A stretch of DNA of 64,000 bases from Roseovarius albus. GTDB lineage: Bacteria; Pseudomonadota; Alphaproteobacteria; Rhodobacterales; Rhodobacteraceae. The DNA lies in assembly GCF_900172335.1 (NCBI RefSeq), contig NZ_FWFX01000004.1:248001-312000 (forward strand), given 5' to 3'. Made by a program: the position numbers and the translations under genes. The notes under the pieces were generated by a model, which made no database searches, was not told the origin of the DNA, and saw only the letters and a program-made list of their open reading frames with translations. Of the stretch, positions 26,967-35,862 are shown one piece after another. How positions within the stretch are numbered: position 1 is the stretch's first letter; each line of letters starts with the position of its first letter.

Positions 26967-27263
26967 ATGGTTGATGTCACAATCGTTTATTGGCGCGACA
27001 TTCCGGCCCAGGTTATCGTGGGCAAAGGTCGTCGTGGCGCAAAGAAGCAATTGCCTGAGCGCTTTGAACAAGCGATTGACCGCGCCGCTATGAAAGTTGG
27101 TGCAGAAGATACCGATGCCTACCTTGCTGAATGGCGCAAGGCAGAACCATACCCAATGGATGGTGATGCAAATGAGGTTGTCGAAGCCGAGGCAGCGCGG
27201 ATCGACGCGGAATATGATCAGGATCGCATCAAGCAACTGATCGCCAACGATGGATGGGCTTGA
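26967..27263 (+). CDS. Virulence_fact family small protein (PF13769-like)
   Basis: A 98-residue protein opening VDVTIVYWRDIPAQVIVGKG, which I recognise as the misnamed Virulence_fact family. It contains no signal or membrane segment and ends with an acidic/amphipathic region. In Roseobacters this gene regularly precedes the MetF-like and methyl-THF:corrinoid methyltransferase genes, as here, pointing to a role in one-carbon transfer rather than virulence; its biochemistry is unknown. AGAGG lies upstream. It heads the operon with a 26-base gap to the next gene. Confidence 0.82.
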   Translation: MVDVTIVYWRDIPAQVIVGKGRRGAKKQLPERFEQAIDRAAMKVGAEDTDAYLAEWRKAEPYPMDGDANEVVEAEAARIDAEYDQDRIKQLIANDGWA

Positions 27264-27289
27264 TCCCTACTCTATGACCGGAGGCCAAG

Positions 27290-28216
27290 ATGGCTCTTTT
27301 GAATTTCAAGAAACGTGACAAGGCGGCGGCAACGCCAAATGAACAGGTTCACGCGTTTATGCAGGATTACTCAATCGAAGTAATGCCGCGCACCGCTGAA
27401 AAGGTCGAAGATTTCCGTGATCTTTTACCTGCTGGCACCCGGGTATATATTGCCCACATCGAAGGTACACCCATCGAAGACATGGTTGCCACGGCCAAAC
27501 GCATCGCAGCCGAAGGTTTCCCAGTCATGCCGCACTTTCCTGGGCGCATCATTAAGGATCAGGCAACCCTGGCCGACTGGATTGCCCGCTACCAAGGCGA
27601 AGCCAATGTTAACCAAGCCCTGCTGCTGGCAGGTGGTGTGGACAAGCCTCATGGCGATTTCCATTCATCGATGCAGCTGCTGGAAAGCGGTGAGTTCGAC
27701 AAGGCGGGCTTCAAGCGTTTGCACGTTGCGGGTCACCCAGAGGGCAACAAAGACATCGACCCAGATGGATCGACCAAGAACGTTGACGACGCCCTACGTT
27801 GGAAACAGAAATTCAGCGACAACACTGATGCCGAGATGGCGCTGGCAACACAATTTGCATTTGACGCCAAACCAATCATCGAATGGGCAAATTCGCTTAG
27901 CGAAGCTGGCATCACTATTCCGGTTCACATCGGCATTGCCGGTCCGGCCAAACTGCAGACCTTGATCAAATTCGCCATCGCCTGCGGCGTTGGGCCCTCT
28001 TTGAAAGTTCTGCAAAAACGCGCTATGGACGTGACCAAGTTGCTACTGCCTTATGAACCAACCGAGGTTCTGGCGGAACTGGCAGCCCACAAAGCGGCGA
28101 ACCCGGACTTCAACATCACGAATGTCCACTTCTTCCCGCTGGGTGGTATCAAGACAAACGCCAACTGGGCGATCGAAAACGGTGGCGAAGCCGCTAAACC
28201 TGTAAACGCGTCGTGA
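27290..28216 (+). CDS. Methylenetetrahydrofolate reductase-like protein
   Basis: A 308-residue flavoprotein-like TIM barrel of the MetF superfamily, in the divergent form found beside corrinoid methyltransferases. Conserved-looking blocks are SIEVMPRTAEKVEDF near the start (where MetF has its S-x-E-x-x-P glutamate), LLLAGGVDKPHGDF, HVAGHPEGNKDID and IPVHIGIAGPAKLQTLIKFA. It interconverts methylene-THF and methyl-THF; in a demethylation setting it would work in the oxidative direction. GGAGG precedes ATG 27290. Ten bases separate it from the methyltransferase gene. Whether it replaces a housekeeping MetF cannot be seen here. Confidence 0.85.
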   Translation: MALLNFKKRDKAAATPNEQVHAFMQDYSIEVMPRTAEKVEDFRDLLPAGTRVYIAHIEGTPIEDMVATAKRIAAEGFPVMPHFPGRIIKDQATLADWIARYQGEANVNQALLLAGGVDKPHGDFHSSMQLLESGEFDKAGFKRLHVAGHPEGNKDIDPDGSTKNVDDALRWKQKFSDNTDAEMALATQFAFDAKPIIEWANSLSEAGITIPVHIGIAGPAKLQTLIKFAIACGVGPSLKVLQKRAMDVTKLLLPYEPTEVLAELAAHKAANPDFNITNVHFFPLGGIKTNANWAIENGGEAAKPVNAS

Positions 28217-28226
28217 AGGACTGCAA

Positions 28227-29279
28227 ATGACCCGCACTATTGTTGAAAGCAAAACCAAAACCGCTGTCATGGGCTTTGATGAGCCGTTTTGCGTCATCGG
28301 TGAACGGATTAACCCAACCGGCCGCAAAAAACTGGCTGCCGAGTTGGAAGCTGGCGATTTCTCAACCGTAGAAAGCGATGCCATCGCTCAGGTTGCAGCA
28401 GGCGCGACCATTCTCGATATCAACGCTGGTGTTGTTTACAACTCCAACCCAAACCCGAACGAGACAGAGCCACCGCTGATGACCAAGGTTGTCGAACTGG
28501 TACAGGGGCTGGTTGACGTGCCACTGTGTATCGACAGCTCGGTTCCAGGTGCGCTTGAAGCCGGTCTGGCCGCAGCCGAGGGACGCCCATTGCTAAACTC
28601 GGTCACCGGCGAAGAAGACCGTCTGGAAATGGTTCTGCCACTGGTTAAGAAATACAACGTTCCTGTTGTTGCGATCTCCAACGACGATACTGGCATCTCG
28701 GAAGATCCTGACGTGCGTTTCGCGGTTGCCAAGAAAATCGTTGAGCGCGCTGCTGATTTCGGCATTCCGGCACACGACATCGTGGTTGATCCGCTGGTGA
28801 TGCCAATCGGCGCGATGGGCACAGCTGGCTTGCAGGTTTTCACTCTGGTTCGTCGTCTGCGTGAAGAGCTGGGCGTGAACACCACTTGTGGCGCCTCGAA
28901 CATCTCCTTCGGCCTGCCAAACCGCCACGGTATCAACAACGCCTTCCTGCCAATGGCAATGGGTGCTGGCATGACTTCTGCAATCATGAACCCGATTGCC
29001 CTGCCCGTGAAGCAAGCCGAAATCGCAGCCAAGAAAGAGGCTGTAGCGGCCGCTGGTCTGGTTTTGCCAGAGGACATGGATGACGAAACTTTCTGCCAAT
29101 TGTTCGGCCTGGGCTCGATGAAGCCACGTGCAGGTAAAGAAATGGAAGCCATTCGCGCCGCCAACTTCCTGACCAATAATGACCCGCATGGCGGCAACTG
29201 GATCAAGTTCAATAAACCCCCTTCTGCTGATGGCGAAGGCAGTGGTCGTGGTGGCGGGCGCCGACGTCGTCGCGCCTAA
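28227..29279 (+). CDS. Methyltetrahydrofolate:corrinoid methyltransferase (pterin-binding family)
   Basis: A 350-residue pterin-binding TIM barrel. Signatures FCVIGERINPTGRKKLAAEL, AAGATILDINAG, LCIDSSVPGALEAGL, VAISNDDTGISED and TTCGASNISFGLPNRHGINN match the methyl-THF:corrinoid/iron-sulfur protein and related methyltransferases. It moves the methyl group between THF and a Co(I) corrinoid carrier. The tail (RGGGRRRRRA) is unusually basic. Last gene of the three-gene one-carbon operon; a terminator follows. No corrinoid carrier gene is in the window, so the partner must be encoded elsewhere. Confidence 0.9.
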   Translation: MTRTIVESKTKTAVMGFDEPFCVIGERINPTGRKKLAAELEAGDFSTVESDAIAQVAAGATILDINAGVVYNSNPNPNETEPPLMTKVVELVQGLVDVPLCIDSSVPGALEAGLAAAEGRPLLNSVTGEEDRLEMVLPLVKKYNVPVVAISNDDTGISEDPDVRFAVAKKIVERAADFGIPAHDIVVDPLVMPIGAMGTAGLQVFTLVRRLREELGVNTTCGASNISFGLPNRHGINNAFLPMAMGAGMTSAIMNPIALPVKQAEIAAKKEAVAAAGLVLPEDMDDETFCQLFGLGSMKPRAGKEMEAIRAANFLTNNDPHGGNWIKFNKPPSADGEGSGRGGGRRRRRA

Positions 29280-29300
29280 GCATAAGCACCCTGAAAATAG

Positions 29301-29329
29301 AAAGCCCGGCCGTTGTGCCGGGCTTTTTA
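29301..29329 (+). terminator. Rho-independent terminator after the one-carbon operon
   Basis: Stem AAAGCCCGGC / GCCGGGCTTT with loop CGTTGT, followed by a T-run, 22 bases after the methyltransferase stop. On the minus strand it could also end the convergent response-regulator transcript, whose stop lies about 20 bases further on. Confidence 0.92.
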
Positions 29330-29347
29330 CATCAGCCTCGTGAAAAT

Positions 29348-29953
29348 TTATAAAAGGCCTTTGTCTCGCGCCAGCATCGCGGCATGCGTTCGATTGCGCG
29401 CCCCAAGTTTACGGGACAAGGTTTTGACATGAAGCTTCACAGTCACTTCCTGCACATCCAGATTTCGCGCGATTTCCTTGTTTGAAAGCCCTTGAGCCAA
29501 ACCAATGAGAACATCCTTCTCACGAGGTGTGAGCAACACGAGATCTGAATCATCGTCACTCTCCCTTGACAGTTCCTCGGGAATATAAACATTTCCATCC
29601 AGAATATGCTGGACAGCGGCCAACAAAACTGCAGGCGTCAGGGTTTTGGGTAAAAATCCATCGGCACCGGCCTTGATCGCGGTGCGCGCAATATCAGGTG
29701 GTGCGGTTCCAGATATAATTGCAATCGGACAATTTACCAGCTTCTGCATTTTCTCTAATCCGGACAAAGCTTCCATGCCTGGCATCGAATAGTCCAACAA
29801 AATCAAAGAAAACGGTGCTTCATTCGCATTCACTTCAATGGCGTCTTGCAAACTTGAAGCGCAAAATACTTCGAAACCGCTGCTAGAGCGAAGGTACTCT
29901 GCAATCGTTCCACGAACCAGGTCGTGGTCATCAGCTATAAGAATCTTTTTCAT
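29348..29953 (-). CDS. LuxR/NarL-type response regulator
   Basis: A 201-residue two-domain regulator: receiver (1-120; acidic pair in KILIADDHD, phosphoacceptor D54 in LILLDYSMPG, conserved K in GFLPKTLTP) and LuxR helix-turn-helix (about 138-197; LTPREKDVLIGLAQGLSNKE and VTVKLHVKTLSRKLG). ATG at 29953 is preferred to the upstream GTG/ATG codons because the receiver begins there. No kinase is directly upstream; the obvious partner is the hybrid kinase whose operon is divergent across 197 bases. An 8-bp inverted repeat lies between the two. Confidence 0.93.
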   Translation of the reverse strand: MKKILIADDHDLVRGTIAEYLRSSSGFEVFCASSLQDAIEVNANEAPFSLILLDYSMPGMEALSGLEKMQKLVNCPIAIISGTAPPDIARTAIKAGADGFLPKTLTPAVLLAAVQHILDGNVYIPEELSRESDDDSDLVLLTPREKDVLIGLAQGLSNKEIARNLDVQEVTVKLHVKTLSRKLGARNRTHAAMLARDKGLL

Positions 29954-29974
29954 CACGACGTCTCTTGCCCAAGG

Positions 29975-30047
29975 CATGACGTATTTAGGTTAACGAACAT
30001 ACTCTTCAAGTGACTTGTGCGCCTTATACAAAGTACCTAACGTCATG
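29975..30047. promoter_or_regulatory. Paired inverted repeat in the divergent response regulator / sensor promoter region
   Basis: CATGACGT (29975-29982) and its exact complement ACGTCATG (30040-30047) face each other across 57 bases; TAGGT follows the left arm after a small offset and its complement ACCTA precedes the right arm. The arms sit just upstream of the regulator start on one side. Could be a pair of binding sites for the divergently encoded regulator; not proven. Confidence 0.35.
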
Positions 30048-30150
30048 GCCAGATAACTTATTGAAAAGTGACATAAACGGTGCAGCAATTCCCTCAACCA
30101 CCTACCTTCACAGACTGTCTTCATGTTATAGCCACTCAAAGGATAATACT

Positions 30151-30675
30151 ATGCTAAAGTATATCATGGCTTTTGCGCTTTCGCTACTGTCTTCCTTCTC
30201 CCCCACGGTATCCTCGGGTCAAGTTTCAGATGAAGAAATTTTGATCATTCGAATGCATACTGAGGACGACTCTGAGCCAAAAATTCACAGTTTTTCCATG
30301 TCGGACTTGGAAGCCCTGCCAAGGTCTTCCGTGACGACAAGTACAATTTGGACTGAAGGGGAGCAAACTTTCACCGGCGTAAGTGTTCAAAGTCTTTTGG
30401 AACATTTGAACGTTCAGACCGGTCAATTGGAATTGATCGCCCAAAATGAATATTCGATTGAAGCGCCTGTCGAGGATTTCTATCAAGACGCTGCTTTGCT
30501 CGCTTACAATCGCAATGGCGAATCTATGAGTTTGCGGGAGTACGGGCCACTGTGGCTCGTCTATGACTACGATTCAGACGCAAAGTACCGCACAGAATTC
30601 TACTATCTGCGAAGTATCTGGCAGCTTCATAAAATTGAAATTCAAACTGAATTAGAGGTCGAACTAAATCGCTGA
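30151..30675 (+). CDS. Secreted sulfite-oxidase-fold (molybdopterin-binding-like) protein lacking cysteine
   Basis: A 174-residue protein with a Sec signal (MLKYIMAFALSLLSSFSPTV) and a domain like the oxidoreductase molybdopterin-binding family: FSMSDLEALPRSSVTTSTIW, TFTGVSVQSLLEHLNV, LLAYNRNGESMSLREYGPL and FYYLRSIWQLHKIEI. The sulfite oxidase family binds molybdenum through a cysteine; this protein contains no cysteine at all, so it is unlikely to be a normal molybdoenzyme. It ends four bases before the hybrid kinase gene, so it may act as a periplasmic sensor partner of that kinase. AAGGA precedes ATG 30151; a frame extension to 30010 is not protein-like. Confidence 0.75.
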   Translation: MLKYIMAFALSLLSSFSPTVSSGQVSDEEILIIRMHTEDDSEPKIHSFSMSDLEALPRSSVTTSTIWTEGEQTFTGVSVQSLLEHLNVQTGQLELIAQNEYSIEAPVEDFYQDAALLAYNRNGESMSLREYGPLWLVYDYDSDAKYRTEFYYLRSIWQLHKIEIQTELEVELNR

Positions 30676-30679
30676 TCAA

Positions 30680-33259
30680 ATGCCAAAAGGTCTGATAAAC
30701 TTCCTAACATCACTGAAAAGCCAAATTCGGCTATTTAGTTTTTTGTCGGTCGTATTTTTCACGGCAACGATTGCGATGACTGCTCAGGTTTTCTTTCAGA
30801 TCGACAAATATCGAACAACTGTAAATGACAATTTACGTTGGTCGCTGACCCAGATGGAGCGTGATCACCTCCAGTTCATCCTCGCACTTGAACGGGTAAA
30901 GTCTGCGGACACCGAAAGCATCCTACAAGCTAAACTCAGGTATGATATATTGTACAGCCGAGTCATGAGCGTGAGTGAAGGAAGTACGTTCAAAGAGGCC
31001 TTCACCTTGTCAGAACCTCAAGAACAGCTTCAAAGAATTGTCGATACTCTCGACGACGCTATGCCATTAATAGATGCAGAAAAAGAGAATTTCTTCGCAA
31101 ATGTCACAACCCTTTTACTTTTATTTGATCGCTTAACTCCATTGATGCGTGACTTATCCTTGGACAGCATCAAGGCCGAGGCCAAAAATGTTGCGCAGGA
31201 ACGTACGATTCTGGCAAGTCGGCTTCGTCAGCTTGCGGTCCTAAGCTTGCTCCTACTATCTGGGCTTCTTGCACTCTTGTATTTCTTGTGGTTGAGCGCT
31301 CTTTCCCATCGACAAAAATCAAAGGGAAATTTAATTACACTCAATCACTTACAGACCATACTTGACACATCCCTTGATGCCGTTCTTGTTGTGAACAAGG
31401 ATGGAACTTTGCTAGAAAGCAATTTAGCTGCAACCGAACTTCTTGACCTGACCGATAAAAATAAAGCTGCCATAAATATCAATGATATTCTGTCACAACG
31501 TCTAGACAATTTGCCGGAACGAAAGGTTCAAGCAAACGATTTGTTTAGATTTTGTGCGCTTGGCCCCATACGGAGTACAGATTTCGCGGCGCAAGCAATC
31601 AATTCGCATAGCTTTCCAATTGAGCTTTCCGCAAAAATTGCTTCGACAGCAGGCAACACGGTTTGCGTCTGTTTCTTTCGTGACATCTCAAGACGATTGA
31701 GCGCTGAAGAAGCCGTCGCCCATTCTCGAGATGAAGCGTTGGCCGGCGAGCGGGCCAAGGCGCGTTTTCTTGCAGTCATGAGCCATGAAATGCGCACGCC
31801 TCTTCAAGGCATATTTGGAACTCTTGATTTGCTTGAAGAAACGCCACTTAGCGCCGAGCAGGATCGACACCTTTCAATATTACAGTCTTCCAGTACTCTT
31901 TTGTTGAATCAGGTGAACGACGCCGTTGAAATGTTAAGGTCGGGAAACACCAATACACTGGTCAAAAAAGACACGCAGTTCAATTTTTGCCAGATGATGT
32001 CGGAAGTCGTCCTCTCAGCCTCTCCCACAGCACACAAAAACAATAGCACAATCAAGAAAGTACCCTCCAAACGAAAAGTTGGAGACGTAGAGGGTGATCA
32101 GGAAAAGTTGCGGCAGGTGTTGATGAACCTGTTTACAAATGCCGCCAAATTCACCGTTGACGGCACCATCACTGTCGAAGCAGCCCGTGTCGGTGAAAAG
32201 GACAGCGACTGGGTCGAAATTCAAATTACTGACACGGGCATTGGTATTAAACCCGAAGATTTGCCACGCATATTCGACGAATACGTACGATTGAACGAAG
32301 AAGACACAGGAACTCCAGAAGGAAGCGGATTAGGGCTGAGCATCACCAAACAACTTGTTCAGCTTATGGGGGGAGAAATAGGTGTCGAAAGTGAACCAAA
32401 TGAAGGGAGTGTGTTCTGGGTAAAGCTTCCCTTGCCTGCAGTAAATCAGAAGTCAGCAGTTTCTTCTAAGGTGGGTGCGATCACACCCAAGGAAAACAAC
32501 TTTCCACAGAAAATCTTGCTGGTCGAAGACAACACCAGTAGCCGCGTCGTACTTGAGCAGATGTTGTCCAATGAAGGCCACAATATTCAGTCCTGCAGCG
32601 ATGGCGAAACCGCTGTATCTTACGCATCGATACAGAATTTTGATCTCGTCATAATGGATATAAATTTGCCTGGATTGAGCGGAATCGAGACCGCTGAGTT
32701 GATCCGGGATCGGGCAAGCATTCAAAACCCACCACGAATTGTTTTTTTGACGGCCCTCGCAGCTCTGGAAGCACGATCATATGGTGATAAGGAAGGAAAA
32801 GAAGAAATTTACACAAAGCCTCTCAGGAGAGAGGAACTTAGAGGTTTGGTTGCAAAAAAAACTTCAAAAACCGCTGTAGATGATCGCTCCGCTCATTCGG
32901 ATTTCGATGCTCAGACCTTTCACGAGTTTCGTGAAACGCTGGATGAATGCGAGTTTGAAAATCTTTTGGATTGCTTTCGTCAAGAGGGTGACGACCTCAT
33001 CGCTCGCTTACAAGATTTTGAAGGGCAAACGCCGAAAGATCTCGCTCGGATAATTCATCAATTGGCAGGCTCCTGTGCGACCTTCGGCGCAAACGCGATG
33101 CAGGCTATCCTCAGTCGGGCTGAAACAGCCGTCGCAGACGAGGATCTAATTACGGCGCGCAATGAGCTAGATGCATTGCCTGAGGCTTGGAAATTGGCCT
33201 GCGATGCTCTGGATGTCCTGCAAAATCAAGCCAGTTCGAAACAGTCCCACTTCCGATAG
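30680..33259 (+). CDS. Hybrid sensor histidine kinase with receiver and Hpt domains
   Basis: An 859-residue membrane phosphorelay protein. Helix 1 (about 17-38), a periplasmic helical domain (40-180), helix 2 (about 184-206), a PAS-like domain (about 220-335), HisKA with H369 in AVMSHEMRTPLQG, HATPase_c with N487 region NLFTNAAKF and DTGIGI (518-523), receiver with D660 in VIMDINLPG and K713, and a C-terminal Hpt with H793 in IIHQLAGSCATFGA. All relay residues are present, so phosphate can flow H-D-H to an external regulator, most likely the divergent LuxR-type one. Codon use is more A+T-rich than that of the flanking metabolic genes. Start ATG 30680 lies four bases after the secreted protein gene. 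Confidence 0.93.
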   Translation: MPKGLINFLTSLKSQIRLFSFLSVVFFTATIAMTAQVFFQIDKYRTTVNDNLRWSLTQMERDHLQFILALERVKSADTESILQAKLRYDILYSRVMSVSEGSTFKEAFTLSEPQEQLQRIVDTLDDAMPLIDAEKENFFANVTTLLLLFDRLTPLMRDLSLDSIKAEAKNVAQERTILASRLRQLAVLSLLLLSGLLALLYFLWLSALSHRQKSKGNLITLNHLQTILDTSLDAVLVVNKDGTLLESNLAATELLDLTDKNKAAININDILSQRLDNLPERKVQANDLFRFCALGPIRSTDFAAQAINSHSFPIELSAKIASTAGNTVCVCFFRDISRRLSAEEAVAHSRDEALAGERAKARFLAVMSHEMRTPLQGIFGTLDLLEETPLSAEQDRHLSILQSSSTLLLNQVNDAVEMLRSGNTNTLVKKDTQFNFCQMMSEVVLSASPTAHKNNSTIKKVPSKRKVGDVEGDQEKLRQVLMNLFTNAAKFTVDGTITVEAARVGEKDSDWVEIQITDTGIGIKPEDLPRIFDEYVRLNEEDTGTPEGSGLGLSITKQLVQLMGGEIGVESEPNEGSVFWVKLPLPAVNQKSAVSSKVGAITPKENNFPQKILLVEDNTSSRVVLEQMLSNEGHNIQSCSDGETAVSYASIQNFDLVIMDINLPGLSGIETAELIRDRASIQNPPRIVFLTALAALEARSYGDKEGKEEIYTKPLRREELRGLVAKKTSKTAVDDRSAHSDFDAQTFHEFRETLDECEFENLLDCFRQEGDDLIARLQDFEGQTPKDLARIIHQLAGSCATFGANAMQAILSRAETAVADEDLITARNELDALPEAWKLACDALDVLQNQASSKQSHFR

Positions 33260-33285
33260 GAAAAACTTCGTGCTAGCCGTGTGAA

Positions 33286-34266
33286 ATGAAAAAAACACGG
33301 CTGAGCCTGAAGTGGCTTGAAATATTTCTGCTGATCACCCGGCACGGCTCATTACAAGCCGCTTCAGAAGAGGCTGGTCTTTCAATCAGTACCGTTTCTC
33401 ATCACCTGCGCAGTCTTGAAGATGAATTGGGGGTTAACCTGTTCGACCACAAACGCCGTCCCATTCGACTAACCGCAGAAGGGAGCATTTTTCAGCGCAA
33501 TATCAGCGAGGCGATGCGTCTGATTCACAAGGCCGAAAGTGAAGTGACAACAGCCAATGTTGCGCAAACCCGAAACCTAAAGCTGGCTTTGATCGAAGAT
33601 TTCGACAGTGAAATCACCCCGGAACTTGCGCGCAGCCTCATCGACAGCATGCCCAACTGCCGATTTCAACATTTGACCCGGCCGAGCCATGACATTCTGG
33701 AACTGCTCAAGAACAACGATATCGATATCGGGGTAGCCACGCGCCCGCAGTTTGAACAGCCAGACCTGATCGAAACACCCCTTCTACGTGACCCGTTTGT
33801 GATGATCTTGCCGGTCAATTGTGGGCATCCTCCAGAACAGCTACTCGACAAGACAGGGCCCCTGCCCTTGCTGCGCTACAATCAGAACCAGATTATTGGC
33901 ACGCAGATCGAAACACAGCTTCGCCGCCTACGCGTATCACATCCGGTGCAATTTGAGTTCGACAGTAATCAAACCTTGATGAACATGGTGGCCGAAGGAC
34001 ACGGATGGGCCATTACGACGCCCACCAATTTCATGCGGGCTCGCAGATTTCACCGACAGATCAAACTGGTGCCCTTCCCCGGCAAGGAGTTTGCGCGCTT
34101 TGTCTCGATCTTCTCTACCGAATTGTGCCCTCCGCATATTTTGATGGCGGTCAATCAAACTCTGCGCAACCTGATCCAATCACACTCAATTACGCCCATG
34201 ACCGAAAAGTTCCCGTGGCTCCGCGATCAGTTCAACTTAATGCCTGATGGCCTTACAGAATCTTGA
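33286..34266 (+). CDS. LysR family transcriptional regulator
   Basis: A 326-residue LysR regulator. The winged helix-turn-helix covers residues 5-65 (LKWLEIFLLITRHGSLQAAS, STVSHHLRSLEDELG, LFDHKRRPIRLT), followed by a linker helix and a periplasmic-binding-like effector domain. It follows the hybrid kinase by 26 bases and overlaps the convergent mttB stop by 14 bases. Because a palindrome with a T-N11-A core lies between mttB and the DMGDH gene, it is the best candidate regulator of those two; effector unknown, possibly a methylated amine. Confidence 0.9.
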   Translation: MKKTRLSLKWLEIFLLITRHGSLQAASEEAGLSISTVSHHLRSLEDELGVNLFDHKRRPIRLTAEGSIFQRNISEAMRLIHKAESEVTTANVAQTRNLKLALIEDFDSEITPELARSLIDSMPNCRFQHLTRPSHDILELLKNNDIDIGVATRPQFEQPDLIETPLLRDPFVMILPVNCGHPPEQLLDKTGPLPLLRYNQNQIIGTQIETQLRRLRVSHPVQFEFDSNQTLMNMVAEGHGWAITTPTNFMRARRFHRQIKLVPFPGKEFARFVSIFSTELCPPHILMAVNQTLRNLIQSHSITPMTEKFPWLRDQFNLMPDGLTES

Positions 34267-35779
34267 ATTTTGTCCGAATGGCCGCGTCTTGTTCCGCTGT
34301 TAGATACTGAGGCCGATGCTCTGCCAGAACCGATTTGGCTTTGGCATTCGCCATTTGCCAGGCGTCCTGCGCGCCGTTGTCTTCCCAGGTGCGCGGGTTC
34401 TCACGATCAGCAAGACTGGGATAGAAGTAATCCCGCTCCATCGCCTCATAGGTATGGCTACCGCCAAGAAAATGCCCTTCACCCAGAACTGCATCGCAAA
34501 TCGCGTCATAGCCAAGGTTTTCCTCGGTCACTTCAACACCGCGCAAAATGCGATAGGTATTGGAGTGCATTTCATCATCCAGAATGAAGGCTTCATAACT
34601 CGCTCCAAGTAGCGAGGCGGTCATCCCAGAGGATTCATAAATCAGATTGCCTCCGGCCAAGGCCGCCGCAACTGATGTCATTGCCTTTTCCGCACCGTAT
34701 TGTGCATCGATGGCCTTTGCATCCGTCATAGATGCAGCAACGCCCGACGGAAGCCCCAACCAGTTACTGAGTTGGGCAGAGGCCGCATTGAGCACTGAAA
34801 TCTCTCCTCCGCCACCAGCGAACGCACCGGTTCGCAAGTCAATCACAAGGGGCCAGTTGGCAAACACCATCGGATGGCCAGGTTTGATGGCATTCACCAT
34901 CACAAGACTGGCAAGCGTTTCAGCGAGAGATTGCGCCAAGAAACCCGCTAGTGTTGCAGGTGCCGTCGCTCCTGATTGCGCAGCCGTGATGCAAGACAGT
35001 GGCATGTTATGTTTGATGCATTCAAACGTCACATCCACGGCATCTTCACCAAACCGCATGGGCGAAATCACCGGGCTGATATGTACCTTGAGGAACGGTT
35101 TGCGGGCAAATTCACCCGGACCACCGGCAACGATGTCAAACATCTCGACAATCGGATCGACGTGTTCCGCCAGTGTAAAGGCCGTAGCCACCGGTTTGTT
35201 GGTATTCTTCATCAAGGCATAAGCGGTATTTACATCCAGCTCGTAGGGGTCCTCGACGTCCGTGGCAATACAGCAGCGCGTGAACCAACTGACATTGTTC
35301 AATGTGTCTTGGAGTCGGGTAAAGTTGTGCAAGTCTTCCAAAGTCGAAGGGCGATACAGCCCCGTATCCAAGTCCAGCGCCTGGACCGCAGCGCCACCAG
35401 TGCCAAAATACACTGTATCGCCCCCCACTTCGATAGACCGCTCGTCATCCCGCCCATGCAAGATGAAGGTCTTGGCCGCCTTGCCAATCATGTCTTCGAC
35501 CATGGCGCGAGGGAAGCAATAACGATCCCCCGCAATGGGCTCGGCTCCTGCTTTGACCAGAACCTTGGCCAGATTGTCAGGCACATCGCCCATCCCCAAC
35601 TCTTCCAGCAAGCGAAGCGCCGTATTATAGATCGAGATCAACTCTGCCTCGGTGAGAGGTTGATAAGCACCACCTATCTGACCCGGAGGTGCCGGGTTGA
35701 CCTTTGGCGGTGCCGCACTTTTGGCAAGCCGCTTACGGCGGCCAGATCTGCGTGCCTTTTGTGCTACCTCTTCGGTCAT
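34253..35779 (-). CDS. Trimethylamine methyltransferase (MttB) family protein, non-pyrrolysine type
   Basis: A 508-residue MttB-family TIM barrel. Typical segments include RYCFPRAMVEDMIGKAAKTF, VYFGTGGAAVQALDL, GHPMVFANWPLVIDLRTGAF, GLPSGVAASMTDAK and MTASLLGASYEAFILDDEM. The frame is uninterrupted, so the amber codon that encodes pyrrolysine in archaeal MttB is absent; such proteins demethylate quaternary amines (for example glycine betaine in MtgB) by passing the methyl to a corrinoid protein. The N-terminus is basic (RRSGRRKRLAK). AGAGGG precedes ATG 35779. Divergent from the DMGDH gene; substrate cannot be read from the sequence. Confidence 0.9.
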   Translation of the reverse strand: MTEEVAQKARRSGRRKRLAKSAAPPKVNPAPPGQIGGAYQPLTEAELISIYNTALRLLEELGMGDVPDNLAKVLVKAGAEPIAGDRYCFPRAMVEDMIGKAAKTFILHGRDDERSIEVGGDTVYFGTGGAAVQALDLDTGLYRPSTLEDLHNFTRLQDTLNNVSWFTRCCIATDVEDPYELDVNTAYALMKNTNKPVATAFTLAEHVDPIVEMFDIVAGGPGEFARKPFLKVHISPVISPMRFGEDAVDVTFECIKHNMPLSCITAAQSGATAPATLAGFLAQSLAETLASLVMVNAIKPGHPMVFANWPLVIDLRTGAFAGGGGEISVLNAASAQLSNWLGLPSGVAASMTDAKAIDAQYGAEKAMTSVAAALAGGNLIYESSGMTASLLGASYEAFILDDEMHSNTYRILRGVEVTEENLGYDAICDAVLGEGHFLGGSHTYEAMERDYFYPSLADRENPRTWEDNGAQDAWQMANAKAKSVLAEHRPQYLTAEQDAAIRTKFKIL

Positions 35780-35862
35780 CTGTGCCCTCTTTGCTCAGAA
35801 TGGGAAACGTTGGACCTGTTATGCACAGTCATCCCCCCTCATTCGCAACCCTGTTCGCGCAA

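Noticed and set aside
34253..35779. Pyrrolysine codon in mttB
   Set aside because: The frame has no internal TAG, so this is a non-pyrrolysine MttB-family member.
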